From Dactylonectria macrodidyma (Eukaryota > Ascomycota > Sordariomycetes > Hypocreales > Nectriaceae): a stretch of DNA of 64,000 bases. Location of the stretch: positions 5,128,501 through 5,192,500 of the forward strand of contig JAGMUV010000002.1 of assembly GCA_020744425.1 (NCBI GenBank). Reading direction: 5' to 3'. Shown here one piece after another: positions 41,696-54,748 of the stretch. The notes below the pieces were generated by a model. That model was not told the DNA's origin, did not search any database, and saw only the letters and a list, made by a program, of their open reading frames with translations. The position numbers and the translations under genes are program-made. Position 1 is the first letter of the stretch, and every line of letters starts with the position of its first letter.

Positions 41696-43562
41696 ATGGA
41701 GACTGTCTCTGATAATACCGTGCAAGAGGCGTTGGCCCTTATTCAGAATGAACGGGCGCTACCACACCCCTCAGGCCCACTGCTCGAGTGCTTCATATCG
41801 GAGGCCCTTCAGCCCCAGTTGGCTGCTGCTTATGTCCTCCATGTTTGTCGCTCTAGTGGCGACCAGAAGGCCGAGCTCTTTACACTCGTCTCGGACTGGA
41901 CCTACATTGTGGAATCTAGTGAGCCTGCATAGCCCCGATTTATGCTCATTTGGTCTCGATTAACCCGAACTCATAGTTACTGAATACGGAAACCCTCCTC
42001 CAGTTCTAAATGATGAGACCCGAACCGGTATCATCAGACGAGACGGGTCCAAGTGCTGCATCACTGGGAAAGAAGCAGGTCCCGGGGATCCTTTAGTGAC
42101 GGTGCCTCTTCTTCCAGTTCCATCACGATGGCTCGATTCAAAGGTAAATCTGGTTTCCCTGGCTTGATCAACCAAGAAGCTAACGCGAATCGGCGACAAG
42201 CCACGGATATCTGAAATGTTGCGTGCTTTCTTTGGCCTACCGTACCGTGACTGGTGGCTCGCCTATGCCGAGCGACCTGAGCGGATGAATCCTCACTATA
42301 GCCACTGGCTTGTTCGCAGATCAGCGAACGACGCCTTCAGAAGGGGACTGTTGACACTAAACCGGCTACTGCCATCTATGCTCGAAGTGAGTCAACACTA
42401 GCACATCGCCAGATATGATTCTCCCTTAACAACTGTGAAGTACAGAATAAGTCCGTGCACCATCGGAACGCTAGAGGAAATGATTGATCTCGCTGGTTCT
42501 TTTCCGCTTTTGGGAGATCATTCCCGCTCCGGCCTTCCAAAGGTTGATGCTCGTTTTGTCGGGACCCATGCCCGGCTTGCGCCCAGCATTCGCTGGCTCG
42601 AAGTTCGCGGGCAGATTAATCAAAACGAGCGGGTTCTGTCGTCCTCCGCAATCTCGTTTCCTTCGCGGCAAGAACGAGCTCGAAAATCTTGGTTTCCACA
42701 GCTCCTATCTACCACTTGCTTAGCAACCTGGCTCACGGTCCCTAAAGTCGTTCGAATAGCAACTTACAGGCTTCTACATAGGGTTGGTCGGTATCTGTAC
42801 GGGGGCAGCGACTCTTTTTCTGTCCAGCGGCTTCCTTTCAACCTTTACCTCAAATCTTCGAGAAGTGTCGGTGCGCTTCGGAATGAATTCAACGCGCTCA
42901 ACACGATCCGCCGATACACATCAGTACCAGTCCCTCGAGGCCTAGATCTAGTTTCTGCCGCCGTCAGAACGCCGGGACAGTTAGATGCCGAAGACGCCTA
43001 CCACCTAACATCTCGTCTACCGGGTGTTCCTCTCGCACATGCGTGTGATCTACTATCCGATCGGGACGTACGCGAATTTGTCACTCAGATGCAAGACTTT
43101 GTGACACAGTTACGGATCATCCCGAGACCTACCGGCGTGAAGCATAGAATTTGTGATACTTTGGGCGAGGCTTGCAGAGATCCCAGAATCCGGGATGCAA
43201 ATCCCATAGGCCCTTTCGATGATGAAGAATCCTTCAGTCGATATTTGCTGTATCCTGACGATCCCGCTCGCAGAGGGCATGATATTGTGTTCACGCATGC
43301 CGACTTGAACTTGAGAAACATCCTTGTCGATCGGGTTGTGAGACCAGATGGGACTCGAGGCTGGCAAGTTGCTGGTATTGTGGACTGGGAGAATAGCGGC
43401 TTCTATCCGGAATACTGGGAATGCACAAAGGCGCAATTCGAAGGTTTCAGGTATGATCAACGCTGGAGGAGGCTCTTATACGACGTGTTCCGGCCGCACG
43501 GAGACTATTCCAAGGAACTTGAACTTGAGAAGAGAAGCTGGCGAGAGAGCGATGCGGTATGA
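41696..43562 (+). CDS. Fusion of an HNH-like segment and an APH-type kinase domain
   Basis: Predicted 565-residue protein in four exons (41696-41918, 41977-42143, 42201-42386, 42441-43562), all in frame. The fourth exon uses acceptor GTGAAG|TAC, since the stronger-looking TACAG gives an early stop. Residues about 96-115 (TGIIRRDGSKCCITG) resemble the start of fungal HNH-type modules. The C-terminal half is a clear aminoglycoside phosphotransferase/choline-kinase fold: HADLNLRNIL carries the HxDxxxxN catalytic loop, and GIVDWENSGFYPEYWE carries the metal-binding aspartate. A phosphotransferase activity on a small molecule or protein is likely, but the substrate is unknown. Such multi-domain proteins are common and variable in fungi. 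Confidence 0.78.
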
Positions 43563-44812
43563 AAGCCAGCTTAGATGTCATATCAGCACCAAATCCATCA
43601 TGCTCTCTGCCCGTTCTCTTCCATTTTCTTTCTTGAAACAAATGGAGATTGCGGTGCTTATTAGAGCAAAAGTGGAAATAAACAGTGCATCTCCCATTCT
43701 ACTCTTTCATTGCTCGAGTGCGCACACATTACTACATAGTCCAGCAACTTCGTCGCTTGTATGGCAGAACCAGCGCCGCAACGGTCTAGACGTGGGGAAA
43801 AGACTCACACAACCGTCACGCCTATTTCTCGAATCACTTATAAGCGGAAGTTCATGAACTAACATCATTTGATGAGTATCCCGCATGACGAACTTCCCAC
43901 TAATCATGGCATGATTGCTATGTGCAACTCATACTTGCATGATCACCACTACTGCCGACCGGTCCCTCCAAGTAGCCCAGGGCTTCTCGCATTCCACATC
44001 GCAACATGGATTGCGCACTCGGATAGGAAAACTCTTAGTTTGTGTTGAAATTCTGATCTTCTAGGTTGCAATGGGAGATGCGAGAGCAAACAAATGGGAG
44101 ACGCCGTAGAAAGCTCTCCTTTAATCTACGACTTTCTACGTCATAAATAGTGGAGACTGTATATTCAAGCTAAGGCATAGGAAGAGTGACAGTGTGAGTA
44201 ATGAGTACAGACAGTCCTCATTTGTTTCAGACACGGCAAGCAAGGAGAGAACTGAGCTGTTTTCCTGCGAGAGGGTGATGATGAGCAAGTCCGCCATGTG
44301 CGACATGAATAAAAATTAAAGGCAAATGCAAGCGTCCAGTGTACTTCTCATCAACGAAATTTAGCCCTTTCGGAACCTAAAAGGATAGAAAGAGATTTAG
44401 ACAATGCTGCCACTATGTCAGTTTGTGAATGGTTCGATGTTTGGGCTCTCTGCCATTGTACAGCTCAATTTGCTTGTGAATGTTGCTTGGGCAGTGGCTC
44501 TATCCCTTCTAACTTCAGACAGTGCAGGGTTAGGCAAAACAATGCAACACCTACGATAGCACTAGCCTTATTGCAATTTTTCCCAGCCGCTACCTGAAAA
44601 CAAAGCGTTTTATTAATCGGGGTGTTGGGACAAACCGTTGAAGCGGATATTGGTTCAGATTCGGTGTGTTCATTGTTATCCTGGTTCAGATTCACGTGAC
44701 CTGCATGGCGCAGATAGCGCATGAATATCCGACGAGATCCAACTTCACCTCTCGCGGTTCCAACCTTTGATCATCGCCTGCCCAACCTCTACCATCCACC
44801 TTTGATACAGAA
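43563..44812. other. Intergenic, no supported gene
   Basis: About 1.25 kb of moderately AT-rich sequence between the kinase-like gene and the BTB gene. No coding or RNA gene is seen. Confidence 0.5.
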
Positions 44813-46050
44813 ATGGCGATCACAACTGTTGTTATCGATCCACAAGGCGATACCCTCATCGTTCTTCCGCACGCCACTGAGCCCGACGACGCCGACATCT
44901 CCCCAAAGACGGAAGATGACCCTCTAGACACCGACGGGCATGATCCCAAAGGTACGCATGGCTAATTCTAACAAGAATTACTTTTTATGCTAATTCCCTG
45001 CGGAACACGCCCCTTGTTTAAAACAAGATGCAGATGCGACACATTTCAAAGTATCCAAGAAACACCTAGCATTAGCTTCACCTCGAGCTCAAGCCATGTT
45101 TGCCGGGGGGTTCCAGGAATCCATCCCCAAAGAAGATGGCTTCTGTCATTGGAATTTCGAGCCGATCTTTGACCCGGAGGCATTCGAAATCATAATGAAC
45201 ATCATCCATGGGAAAAGTCGTTCGCTTCCTCTGAAGATCGAATTCGAAATGCTAGCCTGCATAGCAACGGTCGTAGACGATCTGCAATGCCATGAGGCTG
45301 TTTGGTTTGTCGCCAAAAAGTGGCTGAACGATATACGCAAACGTATACCCTCTGTAATCTGCAAAGATCTAGCCAGTTGGATCCTAATCTCATATGTGTT
45401 TGATGAGCCTAAGATATTCACGGCCTCGACACAGAGTGCGATTTTGAGAAGTGACGGCCCGATGCCCACGTTCGACCTCCCCATACGTCCTCATATTATC
45501 GGTCAGCACTTGGCTCCTATCTGCTTACTCGCCCATAAACCTAACTTCAGTAGATGAAATTGACAGATACAGACAGGAAGATCTTGAAAGTTTGATCAAT
45601 CATGTGCATGACCTGATTTCTCGGTTGTGCCGTAAGGAGATTGGATGTGACTATGGATGTAGGTCCATTATGCTTGGTGCGTTACTTCAAGGTTTGTCAT
45701 CAGGGATGATGTACTCTCCGCGGCCATCCAAACCGTTTCTAGGTTTAAGTGTCCATTCGACTCTGGAGACTCTACGGAGTATTGAGTCGCCGGATTACTT
45801 TTGCGCAGATGAATCCCATAACCGGCCCCGCGAGAGCTGGCAATACTCGGAAGACCGGTATAGCGACGGCCCGTCAACTTTCAAGACAAGAAAACCAGGA
45901 AGCACAATTGAGGGCAATAATAAGGTATCGGGAATTCCGCGGCAACTTGTCTACCATAGCTGCTCCTTAAAAGAGCTTCTTGAGCCTGAAGTCAACAACA
46001 TCAGCCGGCAGGGCGTTGGTCTATCGTTGGAGGAATACATCAACTTGTAG
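44813..46050 (+). CDS. BTB/POZ domain protein
   Basis: Predicted 369-residue protein in three exons (44813-44951, 45028-45501, 45554-46050). The start MAITTVVIDPQGDTLIVL and the following ATHFKVSKKHLALASPRAQAMFAGGFQES match the typical fungal BTB/POZ pattern, in which the helix after the SPxxxxMF motif mediates dimerisation. The domain spans about residues 5-150. The C-terminal third contains a Cys-containing helical segment (LISRLCRKEIGCDYGCRSIMLGALLQGL) and a polar tail. BTB domains are protein-protein interaction modules, often in ubiquitin ligase adaptors or nuclear factors, but this expanded fungal group has no established function. The gene lies just upstream of the large NLR-like gene, same strand. 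Confidence 0.85.
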
Positions 46051-47488
46051 AAATTCACACAGAAGCACTCAATGTGTGATCATGAATAGTGACGCGGTCA
46101 AATCAGGTTTCAATCATGAGAGAGCTACAGCTACGTGAGTGATTCAAATTAAGAATGGAGCAGACAGAGTCCACCGAACGCTTCCCTATCAGGGTTCACC
46201 TTACTCGGCATTACGATCAAACCCAAACGTAAGACAACAGGGAAGTATTCAGGTTTGCACCTGTCACAACTTACCACTGCTGGAGTGGGGCCATATCCTC
46301 AGCACTTGATAATCCAATCATTATATCCAAACGACAAGATTGGATCAACACTAAATTTCTTGGCACACAAGTTTCTTGATCCTAAACTAATTATGCGATG
46401 TTTGCCTATTGGCTGGCTTACGAAGTGTAGGGTAAGCTATGGGGCAGTGACAAGGGGCCCCACCACGGACCGTTCATCGAGGTTGCGGGCTGGGGTTGGT
46501 ATTGCAGTATGTAGGCGCATGTCTTGTATTCCTAAGTGCAAGATTGCATTGTCTATAGGAGTGAGTCATGATGAATTCGCCTTCCAGATGAATTTCCGAG
46601 AACTGTGGTACCTATTCTTCAATCATGCCCGCGACCGTGTCTGGATCAATTGCTCCGCAAGAACAGTCTGTGCCTCACCTACCTTGGGAGGGGCTAAAAT
46701 GATCTGACCGTTTCCGCCATAGTTCGTGGTGGGGGAATTCTCATGTCAAGTCCCACCGCTAGCTTAAACATTTATATTTCCAGATTGCAATCTGTACGCA
46801 ATATTGCGATCGAATAAGGGGAATGCGGAGCATCCGGCACGTTGGCGTTCTCGGGCACTTGAGGGAGTCGCACGACCCGAACACGAAATATGGCTGCCAT
46901 ACACCGAAACCGAGACGAAGAGCAGCCTTAAACCCACTGCAAACCGCCTGTATCACGAAAAGGAAGCTATTAAGAACCACTTCTGCCCATCGCCGTAGCC
47001 TCGGATGATCTCCTCTTGTGTTGAAGCAACGAGGCGCAGGTGACGAGGCGTGAGGCGTAACCACCCACCAGCTCCTCAAGCTGGGGAGCCCAACCGAGCG
47101 CCAAACCGCTTCTAGCATGGGTGGGATGCGCACCCCTGGTAGATTTCCCAGTGACCAGCCAGCGCCTCCCAGGCTTCCAGCGACCCAGTGTCCAGGTGGT
47201 TGACTACCTAGGTGGTGGTTCACCAGTGTGCTGGTGAATGGCTGTACGCCTTGCACACAGGATTGGTCCACTGCTGGCTTCGCCCCGTGCCGTGGCCCCC
47301 AACCCAGCCGCTGACAAGGGACAAGGTCGCAGCCGCAACCCGATAATAAAGACTCCATTGAGCCGCGCGCGACGCCGTCAAATCCGATTCTGACCTCGTT
47401 TCTGCAATTCATTAATTGTTCAACAACCGTCCTGCCAGGGCGACAACGACGGCCTGACCCCTCGACGACAAAGCCCGCGCCGGACGCC
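46051..47488. other. Intergenic, no supported gene
   Basis: About 1.4 kb upstream of the NLR-like gene. A 150-codon plus frame at 46255-46707 and a 262-codon minus frame at 46759-47547 exist but show no protein-family features. Short GGTGG/CACC-type repeats occur around 47190-47240. Confidence 0.45.
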
Positions 47489-50400
47489 ATGGGTCGCCTT
47501 CGACAGACAATGTCCTTGTCCTCGGACACGTCGGCTGGCGACGCCAATGTGAGTGGCGACTACTCAGCAACCCCCGCGCGCCATCGTTGCGAGAGGTAGG
47601 GCTGAGACTGATGGGTTGTGCAGGTGCCGGGCCAAGAGGAAGAGCAGCCTGAGTACATCCTCAAAGAGATGTATCTCCCTCCCGCATCCTTTGATGCCCA
47701 ATCATCCGACCAGCAAGACTTGGTGGAGTGAGTTGAACCCCGCCGAGATGTCGCTCATCACTCAAGCTGACATATCCTCAAGCCTCGTTTTCGTCCATGG
47801 TTTGGGCGGGAATCTTCGCACGACCTGGAAGGTTGACGGCACAACAGAGCCATGGTTCACCAAGCCAGAGTTCCTTGGCCGCCTCCAGAATTCTGTTCGC
47901 GCCTTGTCATTTGGATACAACGCCAATCGATTCGGCGATGTCGCCAACACCCGCATCATCCACCACGCTAATGACCTTCTCCGGAACCTGGTCCTCAAGA
48001 GACTTGATAATCCGGTGAGAGGTTCTCTCGTTGAGCGTCGGCCTGAACTTCATTGACCATCAATAGAACCGTCCCATAATATTTATTGCACACAGTCTGG
48101 GCGGTCTTGTTGTTAAGAGAGTGAGCTTTCCCACCCCCGGCTGAATCTGGCATTCGCCCACACGAACTTCTAGGCAATCCTGCTCTGCGCAACCAACAAC
48201 GACTGGAGTGCCATAAAGAACTCGACAAAATCCATCATCTTCATGGGCACGCCTCACATGGGATCTGAGAAGGCCGAGGATCTAGTCGTAGTCCAGAAGC
48301 TGGCATCTCTCATGAAATTTCAGAGTGCAATCGCGACCAACCTGACAAAGGAGCTCAAAACCTTCTCGACTGCGGTTCAAGACATTAACATGGAGTTCAC
48401 AATCGACGTACATCGATCTATTGAATTGTTATGTTGCTACGAGTCTCACCCGCAGCGTTTGCCTAGCGGCTCCAGAGAAATCGTGGGTATACCTGGAATG
48501 ATATTCCCTCATTACGAACGAACACTGATTTGACCAGATTGTACCCCAATGGTCCGCCGTGCTGCAAGGTGTCGATAACATCGATCTCAATTGCCACCAC
48601 TCTGGTCTGCCCAAGTTTCGTTCCCCAGATGAACCACGATTTGAGCTATTCTGGGGCGAGGTCCAACGGTTGGTGAGAAAGGCGACGGCGCCAACACAAA
48701 AGTTGATCAAGGCCCCGACCTGGACTGATGAGGAAGCCGTGGAGTGAGCAAATCCGCCCTCGCATTTTTGTCGTATACTGACCTGTCAAGACCGACACCT
48801 CCACGCGCGCGCCAGGTTGTACCCTCACGCCGCCGGCAAGAGGTGGCGCAGAAGGGTATCAAACCGTCAAGAGCCTCGATCATTCGGTCGAGTGCGGATC
48901 AAATAGTGAAAGAAGTGCAGAGTCGTATTGCTGTCGAAACGCCCTCGCAGCAAGAGAGCTCTGTGTCTCCATTAAATTCCCGTGATATTGCTGAGAATAT
49001 TGGTATGTTTGGATTCCGAGGCAGCATATTTTGTCGCTGACTTTGAAAGACCCAAGAGAGTTTATCGAGTATGCCCGTCAATTGAGGACGGTTACCCCCG
49101 AGAACCGAGGACTCGACCGCGAGCCCCCTCACTGGCAAACGTGTCAATGGATATTGAATAATCGTCAGTTTATCAACTGGAAAGAGAGCGACGAAGGCTC
49201 GCTACTGTTCATCACGGGAAGCCCGGGCTGTGGGAAGTCGAATCTTGCGAAGTACATCCAAGGCGTTATGGAAGAACCCGCCACCGAAGATGCCGAGGAG
49301 TCTCTGGTCGTCTCATTTTACTGCGACAGTTTGGAGAGTTCCCGTGCGAGCCCGCCAATCCTCGATCTAGTGGTCAGGGCCCTACTTAGCAAACCTAGGG
49401 CCATGTCACGACCGGTCAGACAGAAACTACGGTCTCTGTTGGAGAATTTTATCCCCGACCGCCAGAAAACTCACGCAGTGCTCGAAAACGAATTCGATAA
49501 ACGCTTCAACCACCTTATGGAGATTGTCCAGACACTTGTCACAGACCAAAACGGCACCCCGGCCTGCCTCATCATCGACGGACTTGATCAATGCGAAGAC
49601 AATTTCATCCTCCGATTTCTCCGCGGGCTCGACAGTATTTTCCGTCGCGAAGGCTCGAGACCAAACCTCAAGGTGGTGATAACGTCGCGAATGGCAGATT
49701 CTATTCGAGGATTCGCACTCGCAAACTCGCACATCGAAGTTACACCGGCTATTGTTGAAGCTGACATTCAACGCGTTGTAGACGAGGAAGTTGATCGTAT
49801 CATTATGTCACGACAAATAGCCACGATCGGCGTTACGTCTGTTTCGGCCGTCATCGTCGAGCGATCGAATGGAAGTTTCCTGTTTGCTGCTTCGGTTCTT
49901 AAAGAATTGTGGCTCATCAAGGATACTGGCGCTAATTCGGTCTTCACGCTCGTCACGAGCTGTCCTTCAACGATGGAAGCTATCTACCAGCAGGACATGG
50001 ATCGCCTCGAATCTGAACGGCCGGACCTGTTCAAGCTAGTTCGCATCCTCTGCATCGCTAAGCGAGCGATACGCGTGCCAGAGGCGAGAGAGATACTTCG
50101 CATGCAGAACCCCGAGATCACTGAGAACTATGACCTGATTGGAGACTTGACGAGGACATGTCAACGCCTGGTCAAGTTTGGTAGTGAGGACACGCTTGAG
50201 CTTCTCCACCAGACTTTGTATGACTTCATTATCAACACTTACGATGTCAGCCTAATCCACGCCTCATTTGCAGAAATATGCTTGCAGTATCTTTCTAGCC
50301 AAAACTGGGACAAGATCTTGCAGATTAGTGCCCGTTATCACAGCGCCCGAAATCGTAGGTATCAGATCGACAGACGTTATCCGTTGATGGACTACGCCTG

Positions 50401-53400
50401 TCCTTGGATGGGATACCACTGGAGACATGCTGGCGCAGCCGCTGTCCCTAAAGCATGGGAGCTCTGGGATTTTATCTGCTCAGAAGACGGCAGAAAGTGG
50501 CAGCGGTATTCCCTGCCGAAGAGAACACCACAAGGAGCTACGTCGTCGAGGCGGTCTCGATCCTCATCCATGTCATCGGATGCTTCATCAGTGATATATA
50601 TTCGGGACTCCAGAACTCGATCTCGCTCAGGTGACGAAAGCTCACTCAGCGAGTCAAGCAGCGACTCGGACAGCGTGATGATAACCAGGCCGCGCCGAGT
50701 TTTAAGCAGAAGCCTTAGCAGACGGTCGGACAGCGAGCCTGATAGTGAGCCGGGCAGCGATTCAAACAGTGAGTCGGGGAGTGTATCGGATAGTGACGAC
50801 GAAGTACGGTCCGACCGAAGCGGGACGCCGACAACTTCCCGGCCTAGCGATTCTGTGGTTATTGTGGAGGAGACACCAAAACCGCCTTTGGTTATTCTTG
50901 CTCAGTGGGATGTCGATTGCATTATCCGAGAGCTGTTCTTCGATGCTCTGGAGTCTACCCCACGACAACTCTTTCACAAATTCCTTAGCACCGTGCCTTA
51001 CTTGGCTCCTAGGTCAACAGGCCATAGTCTATCGGATTTCAAAGCTATGGTCAACGAAGTTTGGGACGGTACCACGGCCGTTCATTACGCAGCCGCTCAG
51101 ACAGGAAAGGCGCTTGAGGTGATGCTGCCCTATGTTAATGATATCAACCTACCGGATGACGACGGCGCGACACCGCTCATCCTCGCCGCAGCTTCCGGCG
51201 AAATTAAAGGAGTATCACTCCTCTTGGAAGCGGGTGCCGATATTGACCACACCGACTGCTGGAGACAGACAGCCCTCTACTCTGCTCTCCATGCCAACTC
51301 GGCAGAAGTAGTCGAGATACTTCTCAAGTACGGCGCGGACCCAAACATCCCCGCCGAATCTGGCCACTCCCCGCTCGAAGTCACAATAGGCAAGAATCAT
51401 GCCGAGTACGCCAAAATTCTGCTCGAGTATTCCCCAGACGTCCTAGCTCCGATGACGACTGGACAGCCGCCGGCTTTCTTAGCACACAGGCTCGGCAGCT
51501 TCGAAGTCTTGGAGCTTCTGTTGCCACACATTGACGTCGATCAGATCTGGGATGGTGAGCGCGTTATTCACAATTCGTGCTGGCGTGGGCTAGAGAGTGT
51601 TGTCAAGAAGCTGATCAAGCTGGGAGCGAACCTGGACGACCCGCCACTTAACACACCCAAAGCCACACCCGTGGCCCTGGCTGCAGAATGTGGCCACAAC
51701 TCGATACTCAAAGCGCTTTTGGCGGCTGGCGCCAGTGTCGAATGCCCCTTTCCCAATCTCAGCGGACCTTTGCACATAGCGGCCGCGAGAGGCAATGCTG
51801 AAGGTTGCAGGCAATTGATACGTGCTGGGTGTAACATTGAAGCCAAGAGCGAGCGGCAGCGCACCGCCCTTTATGTAGCGGCGGATGCGAACCGGCCTGC
51901 TGTGGTCGACGTACTGGTCGCGCATGGGGCTAATCCCGATGGTACAGGGTTTGAACCGCCCCTTCAAATCGCTGCGGATATTGGAAGCATGAGCATGTTG
52001 AGGTTGCTACTGGAGGGACGAAATATCCCAGACGTCGACGCGAAGGGTGAGACCGGAGAGACGGCTCTCGGTATTGCAGCCAGCTATGGCGACTTGGACA
52101 TGGTGAGCTGTCTTCTGGACCATGGAGCTGATCCAAACCTGCGGAGTGGTCAGCGCACCTCAAACACGCCGTTGCAGCTTGCCGCCCACGCCAGAAAACA
52201 AGCCGTGATGATTGAGCTTTTGAAGCGCGGCGCGGATCCTTTCCCTGAGCGTCCGAAAGAGTCCAGCCCTTTCCACACCGCATGCACGGAAGGGTACATG
52301 GACGTTGTTGAGACCTTCTTCGAGATGGTCGATGATGCGGAGGAGCTGATCAACTTCGAGTGGGGATGGTATGGCACGCCGTTGCTTCAAGCCGCGCTTG
52401 GTGGCAGACTTGAGATCGTTGAACTACTTCTCGCTAAGGGCGCCAACCCGGATTACAAGCTCAAGTCTAAGATCAACAATGGCAAGACGATGATCCATGC
52501 AGCCGCTGAAGGCGGTGATATTAAGGTTTTGGAAGCCATTGTCGCCGTTGCCGACGATCCAGATCTAGAAGTTCGCGATTTCAAGCAGCGCACGCCCCTG
52601 TACTATGCTTGTATCGAAGGACGAGAGGATATGGTCGACTACCTGCTGGAGAAGGGCGTACAGTCGGATGTCATCCTAACGACAGGCGAAAATCTCACAG
52701 CCGGAATCATCGACGGCGGCTCTGCCAAGATCCTGGACCGAGTTTTGGAGAAGCATCCCAACATGGACATTGACATTTCAAGAACCGACGGCAAAACGCC
52801 ACTCTTTTTTGCTGTCACGCATGGATATGCCAAGATCATCAAGACGCTCCTGGACCGTGGCGCGGATGCAAACAGGCGGTCCAAGAACGGTGATTTCCCG
52901 CTCTCAGAGGCTATCCGATACCGAGAGAAGGAATCGCTCAAGGTCCTTCTCGAACACAAGAGTACTGATCTGACACAACTTGACGTGTTCGGCCGAGGCG
53001 TGTTGCAGATTGCACAGCAAGCGGGGAGCCACCCCATGCCGAGCATGATTCTTGCCGCAGCCAAGACGCCAGAACTTGAGACCTTTCTGTCCGAGAACCG
53101 AGACATGTTTGGGAACAACGCCAACGACTTAACTCGCATCGACATTAAGCGTAAGCCATCCTGGGAGCACTGCATTGAGACGATTCGCAAAGATGCTCAG
53201 GCTCTCCTGGACGACTTTGAGCTCCGTGGGCCGCGATGGGAGAGGCTCGGAAAATTCTGCCTGCAAATATCGGCTTACAGCTTCGCGCAAGTCGCCCTGC
53301 AGCGTAGCGTGGAGGCGGTGGAGACCACGCCATTGTTCTTGGAGCACCAGGTTCACTGCCGCTTGTGCCTCGACTTGATCGCAGGCGTTCGTTATACCTG

Positions 53401-54355
53401 TAGGACCTGTTGTAACACGGATCTGTGTCTGAACTGTATGAGGAGGGTCCCAAAGATGGGATACCGCATGTGGACGTGCCAGTTCCACATATTTTACCAG
53501 GTTATGCTGCCAGGGCCCTGGAATGAGCCTCCCAAACAAGTTTGGGGGATGAAGGGGGGTGAAGAATCCGCAGATGCTCGACTTGATATGCTTTCAGATA
53601 TCGCAGAGGAGTCCGAGAGCGAGGAGGAGGATCATGGCCACGTCGAAAACCCAGCAAACACACTAGAACCGATCGATGAAGGGGCAACTAGTGAAGGGGG
53701 AGTCGCGGAAGAGAGCCCAGTGGAGGAAGTAAAGGTTTCCGCTGTGGCCTCTGAGATGATGGAGCCTGAGGCCTCAGCATCTCCAACCAAGATTTCAGAA
53801 CGCGATGCTTTCGTGGATCCTTTGCCTGATGCACTGCGACGCACTTCGACCAACTTGAGTCTTGAAGAGGGAGAATTGGAAGACGATGGCAACACCATCA
53901 CAGACGTCGTTGCGCTTCCCTCTACCGATGAGTATGTGGAACTGGCAGAGGGGCAACTTCGAGAATTCCTTGAGGCTGTTTTGAAGACATTTACTCCAGA
54001 ACAGACGCCAGACAGTCTTGCCAAGTGGGACTTTTCGGCTGATACCTGGAAGCTGAGACACAATCTCCGGGCACGAGCCCGCCTGGGCGACCCGGAGGGA
54101 GACGCCATGCCCGACCTCCTTCGGCCCTCACGGGGACTGAAGCCGATGGGCCCGCAGTCGGACGCCTACGAGTTCCTGGCGCCGCTGGCGTTTCTGTTCG
54201 CCCACGTGCCGCTCCACCTCGTCCTGACGGAGATCCCATTCAAGGCGTACGAGCGTCGGGCGTTGCGCAAGAGGAGGCAGCTGCAGAAGCTGATTGGCAA
54301 GGCGATTCGCCCGACAAGGCGCATTGGGGAGCTGGACCGAGGGATTGACGACTAA
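47489..54355 (+). CDS. NLR-like protein: alpha/beta hydrolase, NACHT, ankyrins, ZZ finger
   Basis: Predicted 2,160-residue STAND-type protein in eight exons (47489-47548, 47624-47727, 47783-48014, 48067-48120, 48174-48482, 48538-48743, 48791-49002, 49050-54355), in frame throughout. The N-terminal alpha/beta hydrolase-like effector domain shows LVFVHGLGGN, the nucleophile elbow IAHSLGGLVVK, GTPHMGS and a candidate catalytic His in NCHHSGLPKF. The NACHT domain has the P-loop GSPGCGKS (about 449-456) and Walker B ACLIIDGLDQCE (about 562-574). A Ser/Asp-rich linker covers about 885-1005. Ankyrin repeats run from about 1064 to 1710 and are well diverged from each other. A ZZ-type zinc finger (CRLC, YTCRTC, LCLNC) is near 1824-1856, followed by an acidic tail and a final conserved block. 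By analogy with fungal NLRs it may act in non-self or stress recognition; the ligand is unknown. Confidence 0.9.
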
Positions 54356-54748
54356 ACGACCAATGAGCATGTGGGAACTGCATTGGAAACAGCAACTGTA
54401 CAACGATGATGTAGTAAAGATTACTTCCGCTTTCTAGATAGGATAATTACACGAATATATTCAAGTGTAAGGCCGTGATCAAATTCAATCCCTAACTTGA
54501 CTCTGGGTGAACACCTGATTTGCATTTCTAATTTAACCGTTTTCAGGAGCAGTCTGATGCCAGAAGAAGGTCTCATGATTTGCCTTCCTCATCAGCCCGC
54601 TCCAGAGATACCTTTTTGAGAGACTTGCTTGCAGCTTGAGCGGTGCTTGCTAATCTCATCTAGATTCTAGCTGCATCCATGTGAGGGTTTAGGCTCCCCT
54701 CTTCACTGATCATTCTCATCATCTTATGACCTTAAGAACATACATAGC
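54356..54748. other. Convergent spacer
   Basis: About 390 bases between the 3' ends of the NLR-like gene and the CxxC-rich gene. No feature is seen. Confidence 0.5.

Noticed and set aside
46255..46707. Plus-strand frame of 150 codons
   Set aside because: No recognisable family, and the composition looks random. Left unannotated, though a small gene cannot be excluded.
46759..47547. Minus-strand frame of 262 codons
   Set aside because: No domain pattern, and it overlaps the first exon of the NLR-like gene, whose splicing and domain content are well supported.
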